DNA of 64,000 bases, from NCBI GenBank assembly GCA_002480565.1, contig DLCK01000041.1, positions 1 to 64,000 on the forward strand, in the 5' to 3' direction. A program made the translations under genes and the position numbers. Positions 54,486 to 62,697 of the stretch are shown piece after piece; the first letter of the stretch is position 1, and the number at the start of each line of letters is the position of its first letter. Under the pieces are notes generated by a model, which was not told the origin of the DNA, did no database searches, and saw only the letters and a list, made by a program, of their open reading frames with translations. The stretch comes from Phycisphaerales bacterium UBA7800. GTDB taxonomy: Bacteria; Planctomycetota; Phycisphaerae; Phycisphaerales; Phycisphaeraceae.

Positions 54486-55349
54486 TTATGGCTGACTGAT
54501 TGTCTGGTAGGTCACAAGTATTTCCCTATGTTTCTGCTCAATAAACTTGGCAATCTCATTAACAGAATCACCATCAATTGCTCCTCCCAAACTCAGGGAA
54601 AACTCACCATCACAAGTCAAAGTTTTCCACCCCCCTTTAACAAGCATCAATCGCCGTGGTGTCGTAATGGGTTGATTTGAGAGCCAGTGAAAAGACATGT
54701 GACGCGGCAATAGCAAGTTGTACAGTGTCACGAATCGATGACTTTTAACCGTCAGATTGGTTTCCCGGTAGTCTCGCGCACTGACACCTGCATAACGTCC
54801 GGGCGTCACCGATTGATCATGGATCGCTTGCAGTAACTTGACATCCATATTGAAATTGGTGCATATGCTCAGTGACGGATCACTGGCATCAACTTTCTCG
54901 AGTATCAATACCTGCTCTTGAGCAAGCAAGGTCAAGCGAAGTCTCATCTGCCATTGATCGCGCTTGAGCGTGCATGACATCACGGCTGTGTCTTGACCAC
55001 CTTGTGTTTGAATTTGGGTAACCAATGTTTCTTGAAATGGATAAAATAAACCAGTTGCCTTACGATCAGCTTCCTGTTTTTGTTTATCGATTATCTTGCC
55101 TAGCACCCGGAATCGAGAAATACTCTCCCATGAAGCGTTAATACCATCCCGATATTGAACATCAAAGACCCACCAGTTTCGAGTCGGCAGGGGTTTGTAA
55201 TCCAGACGCAAATTCGAAGCTGCAATCCAGGTATCACCAACCGAAACTGAATCTGCTCCCTGTTGGGCATTCAACGGCATAGAGGAAATAAACAGGTTTG
55301 TCATAAATATCGATATGATGACCACACAACGCTTTGCCAATCGTGACAT
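54486..55349 (-). CDS. Secreted protein of unknown function in the fourth module
   Basis: 287 residues; the ATG at 55349 follows GGAGG by five bases, so the longer frame to 55370 is rejected. Signal peptide MSRLAKRCVVIISIFMTNLF, cleavage near NAQ-Q. Beta-rich, no Cys pattern beyond four scattered residues, no recognised catalytic motif. It sits between the pseudopilin 55402 and the giant GH-like gene 51143, so it is likely a glycan-binding or lyase accessory protein; this is inference. Confidence 0.65.
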   Translation of the reverse strand: MSRLAKRCVVIISIFMTNLFISSMPLNAQQGADSVSVGDTWIAASNLRLDYKPLPTRNWWVFDVQYRDGINASWESISRFRVLGKIIDKQKQEADRKATGLFYPFQETLVTQIQTQGGQDTAVMSCTLKRDQWQMRLRLTLLAQEQVLILEKVDASDPSLSICTNFNMDVKLLQAIHDQSVTPGRYAGVSARDYRETNLTVKSHRFVTLYNLLLPRHMSFHWLSNQPITTPRRLMLVKGGWKTLTCDGEFSLSLGGAIDGDSVNEIAKFIEQKHREILVTYQTISQP

Positions 55350-55401
55350 AGTGACCTCCATCGAAAACATATTAAATTTGACCTATATAAAATCCGATAG
55401 A

Positions 55402-56298
55402 TCAAGGCTCAAAATTACCTGCTAACCATTGCTCACTGGCAAATACCGGATTGGCAATATTGTTGTTCAAAGCAAATGGTGCTTTGAGTGTTTTGCCATG
55501 TCCATCAACAAACACCGCATTCATGTTGCCTTGCAATGCAACATGGTACGTATTGACTTCTTTGCCATCAGCATGTCGCGCGGACATCCGTGTCAGGCCA
55601 TAACTTGGTGAGGCATTTAGAACAGTGTGATTATCTCCCTTGCCATCCACTTCACTGTTTTGCATCACCACAAAATCAGCAGTTGTAAACGCCGTCGAAG
55701 GATTACTGCCCGGACCATTTTGTCCACGATAATCTTCGATTCGTTTGGGACTGTGTTTCATACCTGTTGTATTTAATACACCACCGGACTGGCCATACCG
55801 GTAAATGATATAATAGTCCCCGTTCCCACCGGAATATCCATAACTCACCGGCAGATCGACACCAGTATTATTCAAATATTGCCTGGCACCTGTCGACCAA
55901 TCCTGACGCAGATTATCTGAAGGGCAAACAAAACCACCAGGCTTTATATAATCAAATTGAACCGAGAGTTTATACCACCAATAGGTTGTCCAGTCGTTAC
56001 TGGGATTGGCGGTGATATCAGCATCTTTGACCATCCGGGCTGATACCAAATAACCGTTCCAGTCATTTGAATATAAATTGTTAGCAATTCCCATTTGCCT
56101 AAGATTCGACTGACATTTGATAGCCTGCGCAGATTTTCGTGCAGCACCCAAGGCTGGCAGGAGTATCGAGACCAGTAGTGATACGATGGAGATCACAACC
56201 AACAGCTCAATGAGTGTGAAGGCATCGCGACGCTGATACGTACGATTACCAATGCAACTGAATTGACGGTTGATATTCATATCAAAGTGGACTGCCAT
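55402..56298 (-). CDS. Prepilin-type N-terminal cleavage/methylation protein (H-X9-DG-like pseudopilin)
   Basis: 298 residues from ATG 56298. GGAGG nine bases upstream lies inside the regulator gene, which this gene overlaps by 17 bases, so translation is coupled. The leader is followed by D-A|FTLIELLVVIS (Ala at -1), helix IVSLLVSILLPALGAARKSAQ, then CQSNLRQMG and a beta-rich domain with CPSD. The C-terminus has HVALQGNMNAVFVDGHGKT, a DG(H) motif preceded by a His 14 residues earlier, rather than the ideal 9. It has the same architecture as three others in the window. Confidence 0.85.
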   Translation of the reverse strand: MAVHFDMNINRQFSCIGNRTYQRRDAFTLIELLVVISIVSLLVSILLPALGAARKSAQAIKCQSNLRQMGIANNLYSNDWNGYLVSARMVKDADITANPSNDWTTYWWYKLSVQFDYIKPGGFVCPSDNLRQDWSTGARQYLNNTGVDLPVSYGYSGGNGDYYIIYRYGQSGGVLNTTGMKHSPKRIEDYRGQNGPGSNPSTAFTTADFVVMQNSEVDGKGDNHTVLNASPSYGLTRMSARHADGKEVNTYHVALQGNMNAVFVDGHGKTLKAPFALNNNIANPVFASEQWLAGNFEP

Positions 56299-57478
56299 GG
56301 TAATGCACCTCCAAAGGTTTCATGCGTGATACGCGGGACGAATGTCGATCTGAAACGAACAATCCCAAAGCGGATAACGCACGCTCTCCCGGGACAAACA
56401 ATGCAGGATTCTCAATACGAGCCAAGGTCTTGGTCATGAAGGTCTCACCCATATGACAGACACCATCAATCTGCTCCTGGTTGGGTGACCATTGATGATC
56501 CCAATCCATACAGAGAATCGGCAAGCAGGCAAGCTTGCGATCGCGAATCTTTAAAATCTGACGCAACGCACGGGCTTCGCGATAGGACATCACCATCAGC
56601 GCTTCGGGGTCTGCGTCTTGAGCCAACGATTGATCAAGTAAATCCACAAGGTAGTCTGGCAGTAATTGCTGCAAAGATTCAAAGTACGGATCTTCGCGTT
56701 TTTTATATTGTCCACTTGCAAATGAAAACGACACATTGGGACATGTTTTTGCCAATGGTTCAAATATGTATGAATACCCGTCGACTTCAAGTAGATTCAC
56801 TGGTGAAAGTATGCCAACTTTCTGAATCTGGTGATGCGATGCAAAATCGTTTATTACAGAAGGCAAATCACTGTAGTCACTACCCACAAAACTCACCGGC
56901 AAATCTGTGAAGGGTTTGAGATATTCAGCGTTCCACCCAGCGTTGATAATGATGCATTTCACGCCACGCTTGGCCAGATCAATGATCGATTCTGCATATT
57001 GAATCACACCAATAAAGACCGCCGTCCCCCCTGCAGGTATCCGCTCTAGCATTGTCTTGTTAGCTGGCGCATCGGGGTGGGTGGTAGAAACCGCCAGCAT
57101 GCGTGGCTCAAGATGCTTCTGCTCAGACACTGCCATCATCTGGTCAATGAGGTCAGCCATAAACTCGTGATACAGATTGGCATGTGGCTGAAGACACATA
57201 CTGCCCGGATAGACAAAATAAAACGGTTGAACTTGAATTGATCGCAATCGGGGATGAACAAATGTACCCGATCCCCACTGGCAAACCACCACCTGCTGAG
57301 CCTCCAACAGTCGGATGGCTTTTTGCACGGTTTTGAAATTGACACCGAAAATTTCTGCCAACTCTTTTAATTTTGGCAGTTTATCTTGATACTTACCTGA
57401 AACAATCTGGGCTTGGAGCTGCTGAGCGATGACCTGACTTCGTGTCTGTCCAGCCTGTTGATCAAATGAATCCTGCAT
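56282..57478 (-). CDS. GntR-family regulator with LacI-type sensor domain
   Basis: 398 residues from ATG 57478 (AGG upstream); the frame to 57532 runs through the promoter and is rejected. GntR winged helix ~10-80 (GKYQDKLPKLKELAEIFGVNFKTVQKAIRLLEAQQ, wing GSGTFVHP). The ligand domain (~95-390) is divergent from LacI: FYFVYPGSM, AVFIGVIQYAE, ALMVMSYREARALRQIL and PILCMDWDHQW. The 3' end overlaps the pseudopilin start. A promoter and 12-base palindrome lie at 57523-57551. Controls the module 49005-56298 (inference). Confidence 0.85.
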   Translation of the reverse strand: MQDSFDQQAGQTRSQVIAQQLQAQIVSGKYQDKLPKLKELAEIFGVNFKTVQKAIRLLEAQQVVVCQWGSGTFVHPRLRSIQVQPFYFVYPGSMCLQPHANLYHEFMADLIDQMMAVSEQKHLEPRMLAVSTTHPDAPANKTMLERIPAGGTAVFIGVIQYAESIIDLAKRGVKCIIINAGWNAEYLKPFTDLPVSFVGSDYSDLPSVINDFASHHQIQKVGILSPVNLLEVDGYSYIFEPLAKTCPNVSFSFASGQYKKREDPYFESLQQLLPDYLVDLLDQSLAQDADPEALMVMSYREARALRQILKIRDRKLACLPILCMDWDHQWSPNQEQIDGVCHMGETFMTKTLARIENPALFVPGERALSALGLFVSDRHSSRVSRMKPLEVHYHGSPL

Positions 57479-57522
57479 AAAAAACCTGACATTCCAAAAA
57501 AATATAATGATGCTGCCAAAAT

Positions 57523-57551
57523 ATTGTACCATCGTGTTCCATGGAACTCAA
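57523..57551 (-). promoter_or_regulatory. Promoter with perfect palindromic operator
   Basis: Minus-strand -35 TTGAGT (57546-57551), 17-base spacer and -10 TACAAT (57523-57528). The perfect 12-base palindrome GTTCCATGGAAC (57536-57547) fills the spacer and touches the -35, an ideal position for repression. It serves the regulator starting at 57478. Confidence 0.65.
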
Positions 57552-57611
57552 GAATTTGATGCAAAAAATTTTAATCCTGAAATATCGATCCCGGCGCCAT
57601 TGCAGTTGACC

Positions 57612-57671
57612 TGCTGGCGATACGAACGACCTTGACGGCTGATAAGTGTTCGCCCCCGGAAGTGTCGCCAG
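57612..57671. repeat. Imperfect inverted repeat beside the IS21 remnant
   Basis: CTGGCGATAC (from 57612) pairs nine of ten with GTGTCGCCAG ending near 57671, and GAAC/GTTC extends it. It lies right beside the truncated istB and may be an insertion-element end or an independent hairpin. Function not known. Confidence 0.35.
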
Positions 57672-57677
57672 TAATGA

Positions 57678-57980
57678 TTAACTGAAGGTGGGTACGAAGT
57701 CGCATTGTGCCAGATCGATCAATCGCTTCTTGTTGAGCTTGGGCACGGCGGCAAAGTCGAAGTCACTGATTTCCTTGGTCACCGGGAATTGGGCATGCTT
57801 CAAACGACGAGCAATCGCGCCAGCCTTGCGTTGAGCCACTTCCAGTTCGGCCAGTTGTTGAAGGTAGAGTTCCACCGTTGATGACTCGCGATGCATTGTG
57901 GGCATGCGTAGCGTCTTGAGATAGCTCTTGAGCAGATGCTCGGTGTGTTGCTTCGTGCTGTCGGTTTTTGTTGATGTCAT
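57678..57980 (-). pseudogene. istB: istB N-terminal fragment
   Basis: 100 codons resembling the start of the IS21 helper ATPase IstB: LLKSYLKTLRMPTM, AELEVAQRKAGAIARRLKHAQFP, DFDFAAVPKLNKKRLIDLAQCDF. Full IstB is about 250 residues with a Walker A motif soon after this point. Here the similarity ends and a stop follows (VPTFS), so the ATPase core is lost. Confidence 0.85.
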
Positions 57981-58753
57981 GCGACCACCTCCACGGGTTG
58001 CTGACTGTTGAACAGATCGTCATAGATGGACGCGGGGCGAATGCCGTCGCTGACGTTGCATAACTCCGGACGATGCGACAGGTCCAGGCGATGATGCGTG
58101 CTTTCCAATGGTTCGTTGCTCAACACACCCAACACGGCCTCATCGCTGAAGGCCCGACGCTTCACGCAGATCGACACCGCCTCGCGCACCTGTTGTTCAT
58201 CGTGCTCGGCCAACAGCAACAACACGTTGATGAACTTCTTGGTGCCCTGATCTTCGTAACGATATTCCAGCTCGCGACACAGTTGTTGGAAGTCACGCCC
58301 CCATCCGTTAGCGGAAGCCATGCCTTTAAATGGCCGTGCGTTGTCCAATGAACCGGGCTTGATCTTCAGCAGGTTCAGGTAGTGCGTCGGCTCGAGAATA
58401 TATTGACCTTTGCCATGCTTGCGAACATGCTGGGCAACCAACTGATGCTCGCACCATAGCTCGACGCGATCCACGAACAACTTGATGCGCACCGAATGGT
58501 GTGCTCATCGCACCGGAGCCGAATAACAGTTGGTCTTGACCGTCACCAACGAACGTTTATCGATCTGCGTGTCGATCAACTCACAGGCTTCAAACGCAGT
58601 CTCCGGCAACGCCAACATCGCAATGCGTTCTTCATTGAGCAACGTCGCACGCAATTGCTCATGCTGCGGCTTGGCCCCCGGAAGTTGAAGGTCCTTGCGA
58701 CAGCACGCCAGCAGGTGCGCGTTGAGTTCATCCAACGATATCACCTCGGGCAT
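57977..58753 (-). pseudogene. istA: istA C-terminal fragment with in-frame stop
   Basis: Two open pieces in the same frame (58505-58753 and 57977-58492) are separated by a TGA at 58505-58507: KTNCYSAPVR, stop, AHHSVRIKLFVDRV. Together they match the IstA transposase region after the catalytic core (SLDELNAHLLACCRKD; VELWCEHQLVAQH; GKGQYILEPTHYL). The DDE catalytic domain is absent. The start in the ORF (MPEVIS) is internal to the family, so the 5' end is truncated. Confidence 0.85.
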
Positions 58754-59080
58754 GCCAACGGAGTGCGACAGTTCTTATCAATTCAACAAAACGATAGTTA
58801 CGTGATTTTGGGGCTATTAGGGCTGATTGGGTGACATGGTGACAATTAACGTAAAACATTATTTCAAAAGGCATTGAAAATCTATTTGCATGGTGCTGAT
58901 TCTACCCAATTCGGCCCCTTGGCGGCACCTTCACCCGTGTGGTATTGGGACCAAGCCGATGTGATAAAAACTTAACACACAAGCTATTTATTGAGCATGA
59001 CAGTCTCACAGGTTGACACAGCCCGCTTTCATGAGTTTGTATATTGTTAGGGAATAACTTCCTCATTCTGGAGCCAAACG
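58754..59080. other. Gap upstream of the radical SAM gene
   Basis: No gene is supported in this 327-base stretch. A TTGACA (59013-59018) and TATATT (59040-59045) pair is 21 bases apart, too far for a good promoter. The rest shows no repeats or RNA structure that I recognise. Confidence 0.4.
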
Positions 59081-60247
59081 ATGTCAGAAACCATCCCCGC
59101 CAATGGTCTGTTCGACGGCTTGACGGCCCCGCCGACATACGTTCCCCAACCCTCTCGCTGCTTTGCACCACATCGAATTATTCTAGCTAAAGGCAGCCTA
59201 TCGACACCCGATCGCCAGCAATTGGCGCATGCGATCTGTCAGGCATATCCCAAGGCAACGGTTGAAGAACAACTCGATACCCATCACAACAAAATCGACT
59301 TGGGCCAAAGTGAAAAACTCAAACTGCATTACGAAGGCAAACGAACATTGGTGCTGGGCGAATTACTCAGTAGTGTCCGCCACAGCGATGAAGATGGCAA
59401 CACCTGTCCTAATTACTGGCACTTTTCGCCGTATGGTTTCTGCCCCTATGGCTGTGATTACTGCTACCTGGCAGGATCGCGTGGCGTGCGTTTTTCACCC
59501 ACTGTCAAAATCTACATGAACCTTGATGAGATGCTCGATCGCATCAATCGAGTTGCAAACCAACACGGTCGGCCGATGCCGTTCTACCTGGGCAAACTCC
59601 AGGACGGTCTTGCGTTGGATCGGTTGACAGGTTATTCACGGCGCATGATTCCATTCTTCGCAAAACACCCTTATGCTCGTATGACTGTTTTAACCAAAAG
59701 CGTGGATGTCGAAAACCTGTTGGACCTGGATCATCACGGCCACACGATCCTTTCATGGACAACCAACCCCTCAGCTATTGATCGACAGTTCGAACCCAAT
59801 ACCCCCAGCGTCGAAAAACGCATCCAAGCGATGCAGGCTTGCGCGGCTGCGGGATATCCAGTGCGTGCGGTCGTCATGCCCATTATCCCAATCGAAGATT
59901 GGAAACATGTCTATGGCAATTTTCTTGAACAACTACTCACTGCTGTCCCATTGAATCGAATCACACTCGGCGGAACCTGTATTTACAAACCGGCACTTCA
60001 ACTGGTTCAACTAAAACTCGGCAAAGACAATGCCATTTCCAATGATCTGCAACCGGCAGATAAAGTAAATGACGATGGACGTTCACGGTATTCCCATGAA
60101 CAACGCGTCGAAATCTACCGCGTCATGGTACAGACCATCAAACGGATTCAGCCGAAACTGCAAATCGGTCTTTGCCTCGAACACACATCGGTATTCGAAG
60201 ATTTAGGCATGAAGCAAGCCATCGGCCAATGCAACTGCCTGCTATGA
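59081..60247 (+). CDS. Spore photoproduct lyase-family radical SAM protein
   Basis: 388 residues, GGAG seven bases before the ATG. Radical SAM cluster motif Cys121-X3-Cys125-X2-Cys128 (CPYGCDYCYLAG) lies in the usual place for spore photoproduct lyase. Other SPL-like segments: VLGELLSS, RMTVLTKSVDVENLLDLDH, TILSWTTNP, RAVVMPIIPI and the family-like C-terminus. It uses SAM to generate a 5'-deoxyadenosyl radical; true SPL repairs spore photoproduct in DNA. No spore genes are known here and planctomycetes do not sporulate, so a general DNA repair or other function is open. It is 35 bases upstream of the methyltransferase-like gene, probably co-transcribed. Confidence 0.85.
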   Translation: MSETIPANGLFDGLTAPPTYVPQPSRCFAPHRIILAKGSLSTPDRQQLAHAICQAYPKATVEEQLDTHHNKIDLGQSEKLKLHYEGKRTLVLGELLSSVRHSDEDGNTCPNYWHFSPYGFCPYGCDYCYLAGSRGVRFSPTVKIYMNLDEMLDRINRVANQHGRPMPFYLGKLQDGLALDRLTGYSRRMIPFFAKHPYARMTVLTKSVDVENLLDLDHHGHTILSWTTNPSAIDRQFEPNTPSVEKRIQAMQACAAAGYPVRAVVMPIIPIEDWKHVYGNFLEQLLTAVPLNRITLGGTCIYKPALQLVQLKLGKDNAISNDLQPADKVNDDGRSRYSHEQRVEIYRVMVQTIKRIQPKLQIGLCLEHTSVFEDLGMKQAIGQCNCLL

Positions 60248-60282
60248 CAACCTGAAAATCAACACACCCGGGGAGATCTAGC

Positions 60283-62595
60283 ATGACCGCGCTGTCACAT
60301 GAACGTACTTTGCCAATGCTGTTGAAAAATGAAGGTTTTGAAGAACGTCTTTCACACAGCATCATTTCAAAAGGGCTTGAGCAGATAACTCGCATCAGAC
60401 GATGGCTATTTCAAACTTGGACTTTAACAAAAGACCGATCAATTGATGACAAGGAAATGGCTTACTTGGTTGATGAACTCGTTTCTTTGGGCATCATTCA
60501 TTATTTCCTGAAACAAAGAATCCCGCATCTTCCCAAACACTTCAGAGATATTGAACATCGGGAGAGCGAAACAACCCTTGGCTCACTGTCTGATGCATTA
60601 CAAAGACAACTCCCCATGTTGCTGCAAACAACACTCGCCCTGCCGACACATAAGCAACCAATCCCAACATCAATCATGCATAAAGACTGGCCTGCTCAAC
60701 TCGGTCACGTTCTTGATCAATTATTCCCAAAGAGAAATCTCCCCATATGGTTCTTTGGAGATTTCCATCAACTGTGCATCGCTCAGCCATTTCCCGAATC
60801 ATTATTACAAACAGAAAAACGCAATTCTAAATTACGCTATTCACGCGGCATTCACTACACCCCAGCCCCCTTGGTTGATTTTCTTGTTAGCCAAACACTG
60901 CAATCTATTCCTGATCAGCCAGAGAACTATTTCCCATCGGTACTGGACCCATCGTGTGGCACAGGCAATATTTTGATCGCAGTATTCAAATGCCTATGCA
61001 ATCGATATGGATTGTCTACTCACACGCCATCAAATCTATCGCGAGCACAGATTATTAATGAACGTCTAGATTTGCTGTGCTCTAGCATAATGGGGAGTGA
61101 CATTGATCAAAATGCCATCGCATGGGCACGTAGATCATTAGTGCTCGAGGCTTGTGAAGGATTTTACGATGAACTCGGGAAGATTGATCACAAACCAGAA
61201 GTATTAAAGCAATGCTTAATTGACAACATCATAAACACTGACTTCTTACAACAGGACAAAACGAATTCGGTTCAGAACAAGCATCGGGATGTAGACTATA
61301 TCGTTGGAGGCCCGCCATTCATCCGTCTTCAGGAACTCTACAAAAACCAACCTGATCGCATCGCTGAATATCGGCAACACTATCATTCCGCCCAACATGG
61401 TCAATTTGATTTGTACATGCTGTTCGTGGAAGAATCGCTTAAACGCCTAAATCCCAATGGCCGTTTAGGCTTAAGTATCACCAACAGTTTTTTGCGATCG
61501 AGTAGTGGAAAAGGATTACGTGAATTTCTCGGAGAAAATGCAACGATTACACAACTAGTTGAGTTTGAAGATTCAAAAGTTTATCCAGACGCTGTTACGC
61601 AGATTCTGCTTTTATTCGCAGACAAAGAAAAGACACAAACAGAGCCAATACATCTTCTAATCAAAGGCAAGGGCGGATTGCGATCCAAACTTGATTTCGC
61701 CTTTCAATCAAGACAGAGCAATCACAATGTAATACGAACTCAACTTAGTTCGTCTGTATTCGAAACCTGCAACTGGCAATTATATCCCAAAGATCGCTCT
61801 GACTGGCTCAACACTCTAAAGAATAGCGGCTATCCGTTGTCCAAATTCTGCCGATTAATCCGCAATGGATGGAGTTCAGGATTCGATGATGTTTTCGTTT
61901 TGAAAAAACAGAACTCAACACAACTAAACAACCTGATAAGTGTCAAAAACCGTAAAACCAAACAGGTTTATCAAATCGAATCCACAGTTCTCACACCTAT
62001 TATTCATGGGAGAAACATCCATGGTTTTTCACATCCGAAAGCAGTAAATGTAGCTATCCAACCTTTTGATTTCAATGGATCACTAATCGACGAACATCAA
62101 TTAGCAAGTGAATATCCCAAACTTTGGGCTTACCTTTTACAAAACAAGAACCTTCTTGAAACATCCCCAAACCAGAAGAATCAACCTTGGTTTGCACCAC
62201 GTCTTCTACCTTCATACCCTCTCTCAGAAAGCATACTAATGGGGCCTATGGTTTCATCAGGAAGGCAAATGACTTTGTCAAACAACCGCAGCATCATTGC
62301 TCATAATTCTGTCTTGCAGATTATCCCCAATCAAGAACTAGAACCTTACTTGCTATTGGGGGTTCTGAATAGTTCAATTTTCAGCCAATATATTCAGCTT
62401 TTACTTCCGACTATGGGATTCGAACGTCGAGTCTTTCGTCTGGGAACAATCAGGGATTTCCCATTCCCACCTCAGGAACGCTGGCAAACTGATACCGCTC
62501 ATTTCATTTCAAAACTTGCGAACAACCTTTTAAGCGAATCCAACGAACAATGGGATAAGTTAGATTTGCTTGTCAAAGATTTTTATGGACTTTAA
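60283..62595 (+). CDS. Type II/IIG restriction-modification-like N6-adenine DNA methyltransferase with altered catalytic motif
   Basis: 770 residues, GGGGAG seven bases before the ATG. The N-terminal ~190 residues are helical with no nuclease motif that I recognise. Methyltransferase signatures: motif X-like GIHYTPAPLVDFLV, motif I DPSCGTGN (Asp222-Pro-Ser-Cys225-Gly-Thr-Gly), GSDIDQNAIAWAR, and motif IV region VDYIVGGPPFIR (residues 337-348). The residue before PPF is Gly343, not the catalytic Asn/Asp of (N/D)PP(Y/F), so activity is doubtful. The C-terminal ~250 residues look like an Eco57I/TaqI-type target-recognition domain (SNNRSIIAHNSVLQIIP, TMGFERRVFRLGTIRDFPFP). AT-richer than its neighbours, suggesting transfer. 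A candidate defence or silencing gene. Confidence 0.75.
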   Translation: MTALSHERTLPMLLKNEGFEERLSHSIISKGLEQITRIRRWLFQTWTLTKDRSIDDKEMAYLVDELVSLGIIHYFLKQRIPHLPKHFRDIEHRESETTLGSLSDALQRQLPMLLQTTLALPTHKQPIPTSIMHKDWPAQLGHVLDQLFPKRNLPIWFFGDFHQLCIAQPFPESLLQTEKRNSKLRYSRGIHYTPAPLVDFLVSQTLQSIPDQPENYFPSVLDPSCGTGNILIAVFKCLCNRYGLSTHTPSNLSRAQIINERLDLLCSSIMGSDIDQNAIAWARRSLVLEACEGFYDELGKIDHKPEVLKQCLIDNIINTDFLQQDKTNSVQNKHRDVDYIVGGPPFIRLQELYKNQPDRIAEYRQHYHSAQHGQFDLYMLFVEESLKRLNPNGRLGLSITNSFLRSSSGKGLREFLGENATITQLVEFEDSKVYPDAVTQILLLFADKEKTQTEPIHLLIKGKGGLRSKLDFAFQSRQSNHNVIRTQLSSSVFETCNWQLYPKDRSDWLNTLKNSGYPLSKFCRLIRNGWSSGFDDVFVLKKQNSTQLNNLISVKNRKTKQVYQIESTVLTPIIHGRNIHGFSHPKAVNVAIQPFDFNGSLIDEHQLASEYPKLWAYLLQNKNLLETSPNQKNQPWFAPRLLPSYPLSESILMGPMVSSGRQMTLSNNRSIIAHNSVLQIIPNQELEPYLLLGVLNSSIFSQYIQLLLPTMGFERRVFRLGTIRDFPFPPQERWQTDTAHFISKLANNLLSESNEQWDKLDLLVKDFYGL

Positions 62596-62697
62596 ATTCG
62601 ATTTGCAGCAAAGAACCAGAATTGTCGATCTCAGAACTCACTTCAATCCAATTCATGCAGCAGCTACAATCCCCTCCTCAAATTGTGGAGGATCGCA

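Larger units (their letters stand above)
57678..58753 (-). mobile_element. IS21-family insertion sequence remnant
   Basis: Degraded element in which the istA C-terminal part and istB N-terminal part survive with their typical four-base gene overlap (57977-57980). Both outer ends are missing: istB stops after ~90 conserved residues, and istA begins mid-gene. istA also carries an internal stop. Non-functional as a transposon. Confidence 0.85.

Noticed and set aside
59013..59045. TTGACA/TATATT pair upstream of the radical SAM gene as promoter
   Set aside because: Spacing of 21 bases is outside the usual 16-19 range.
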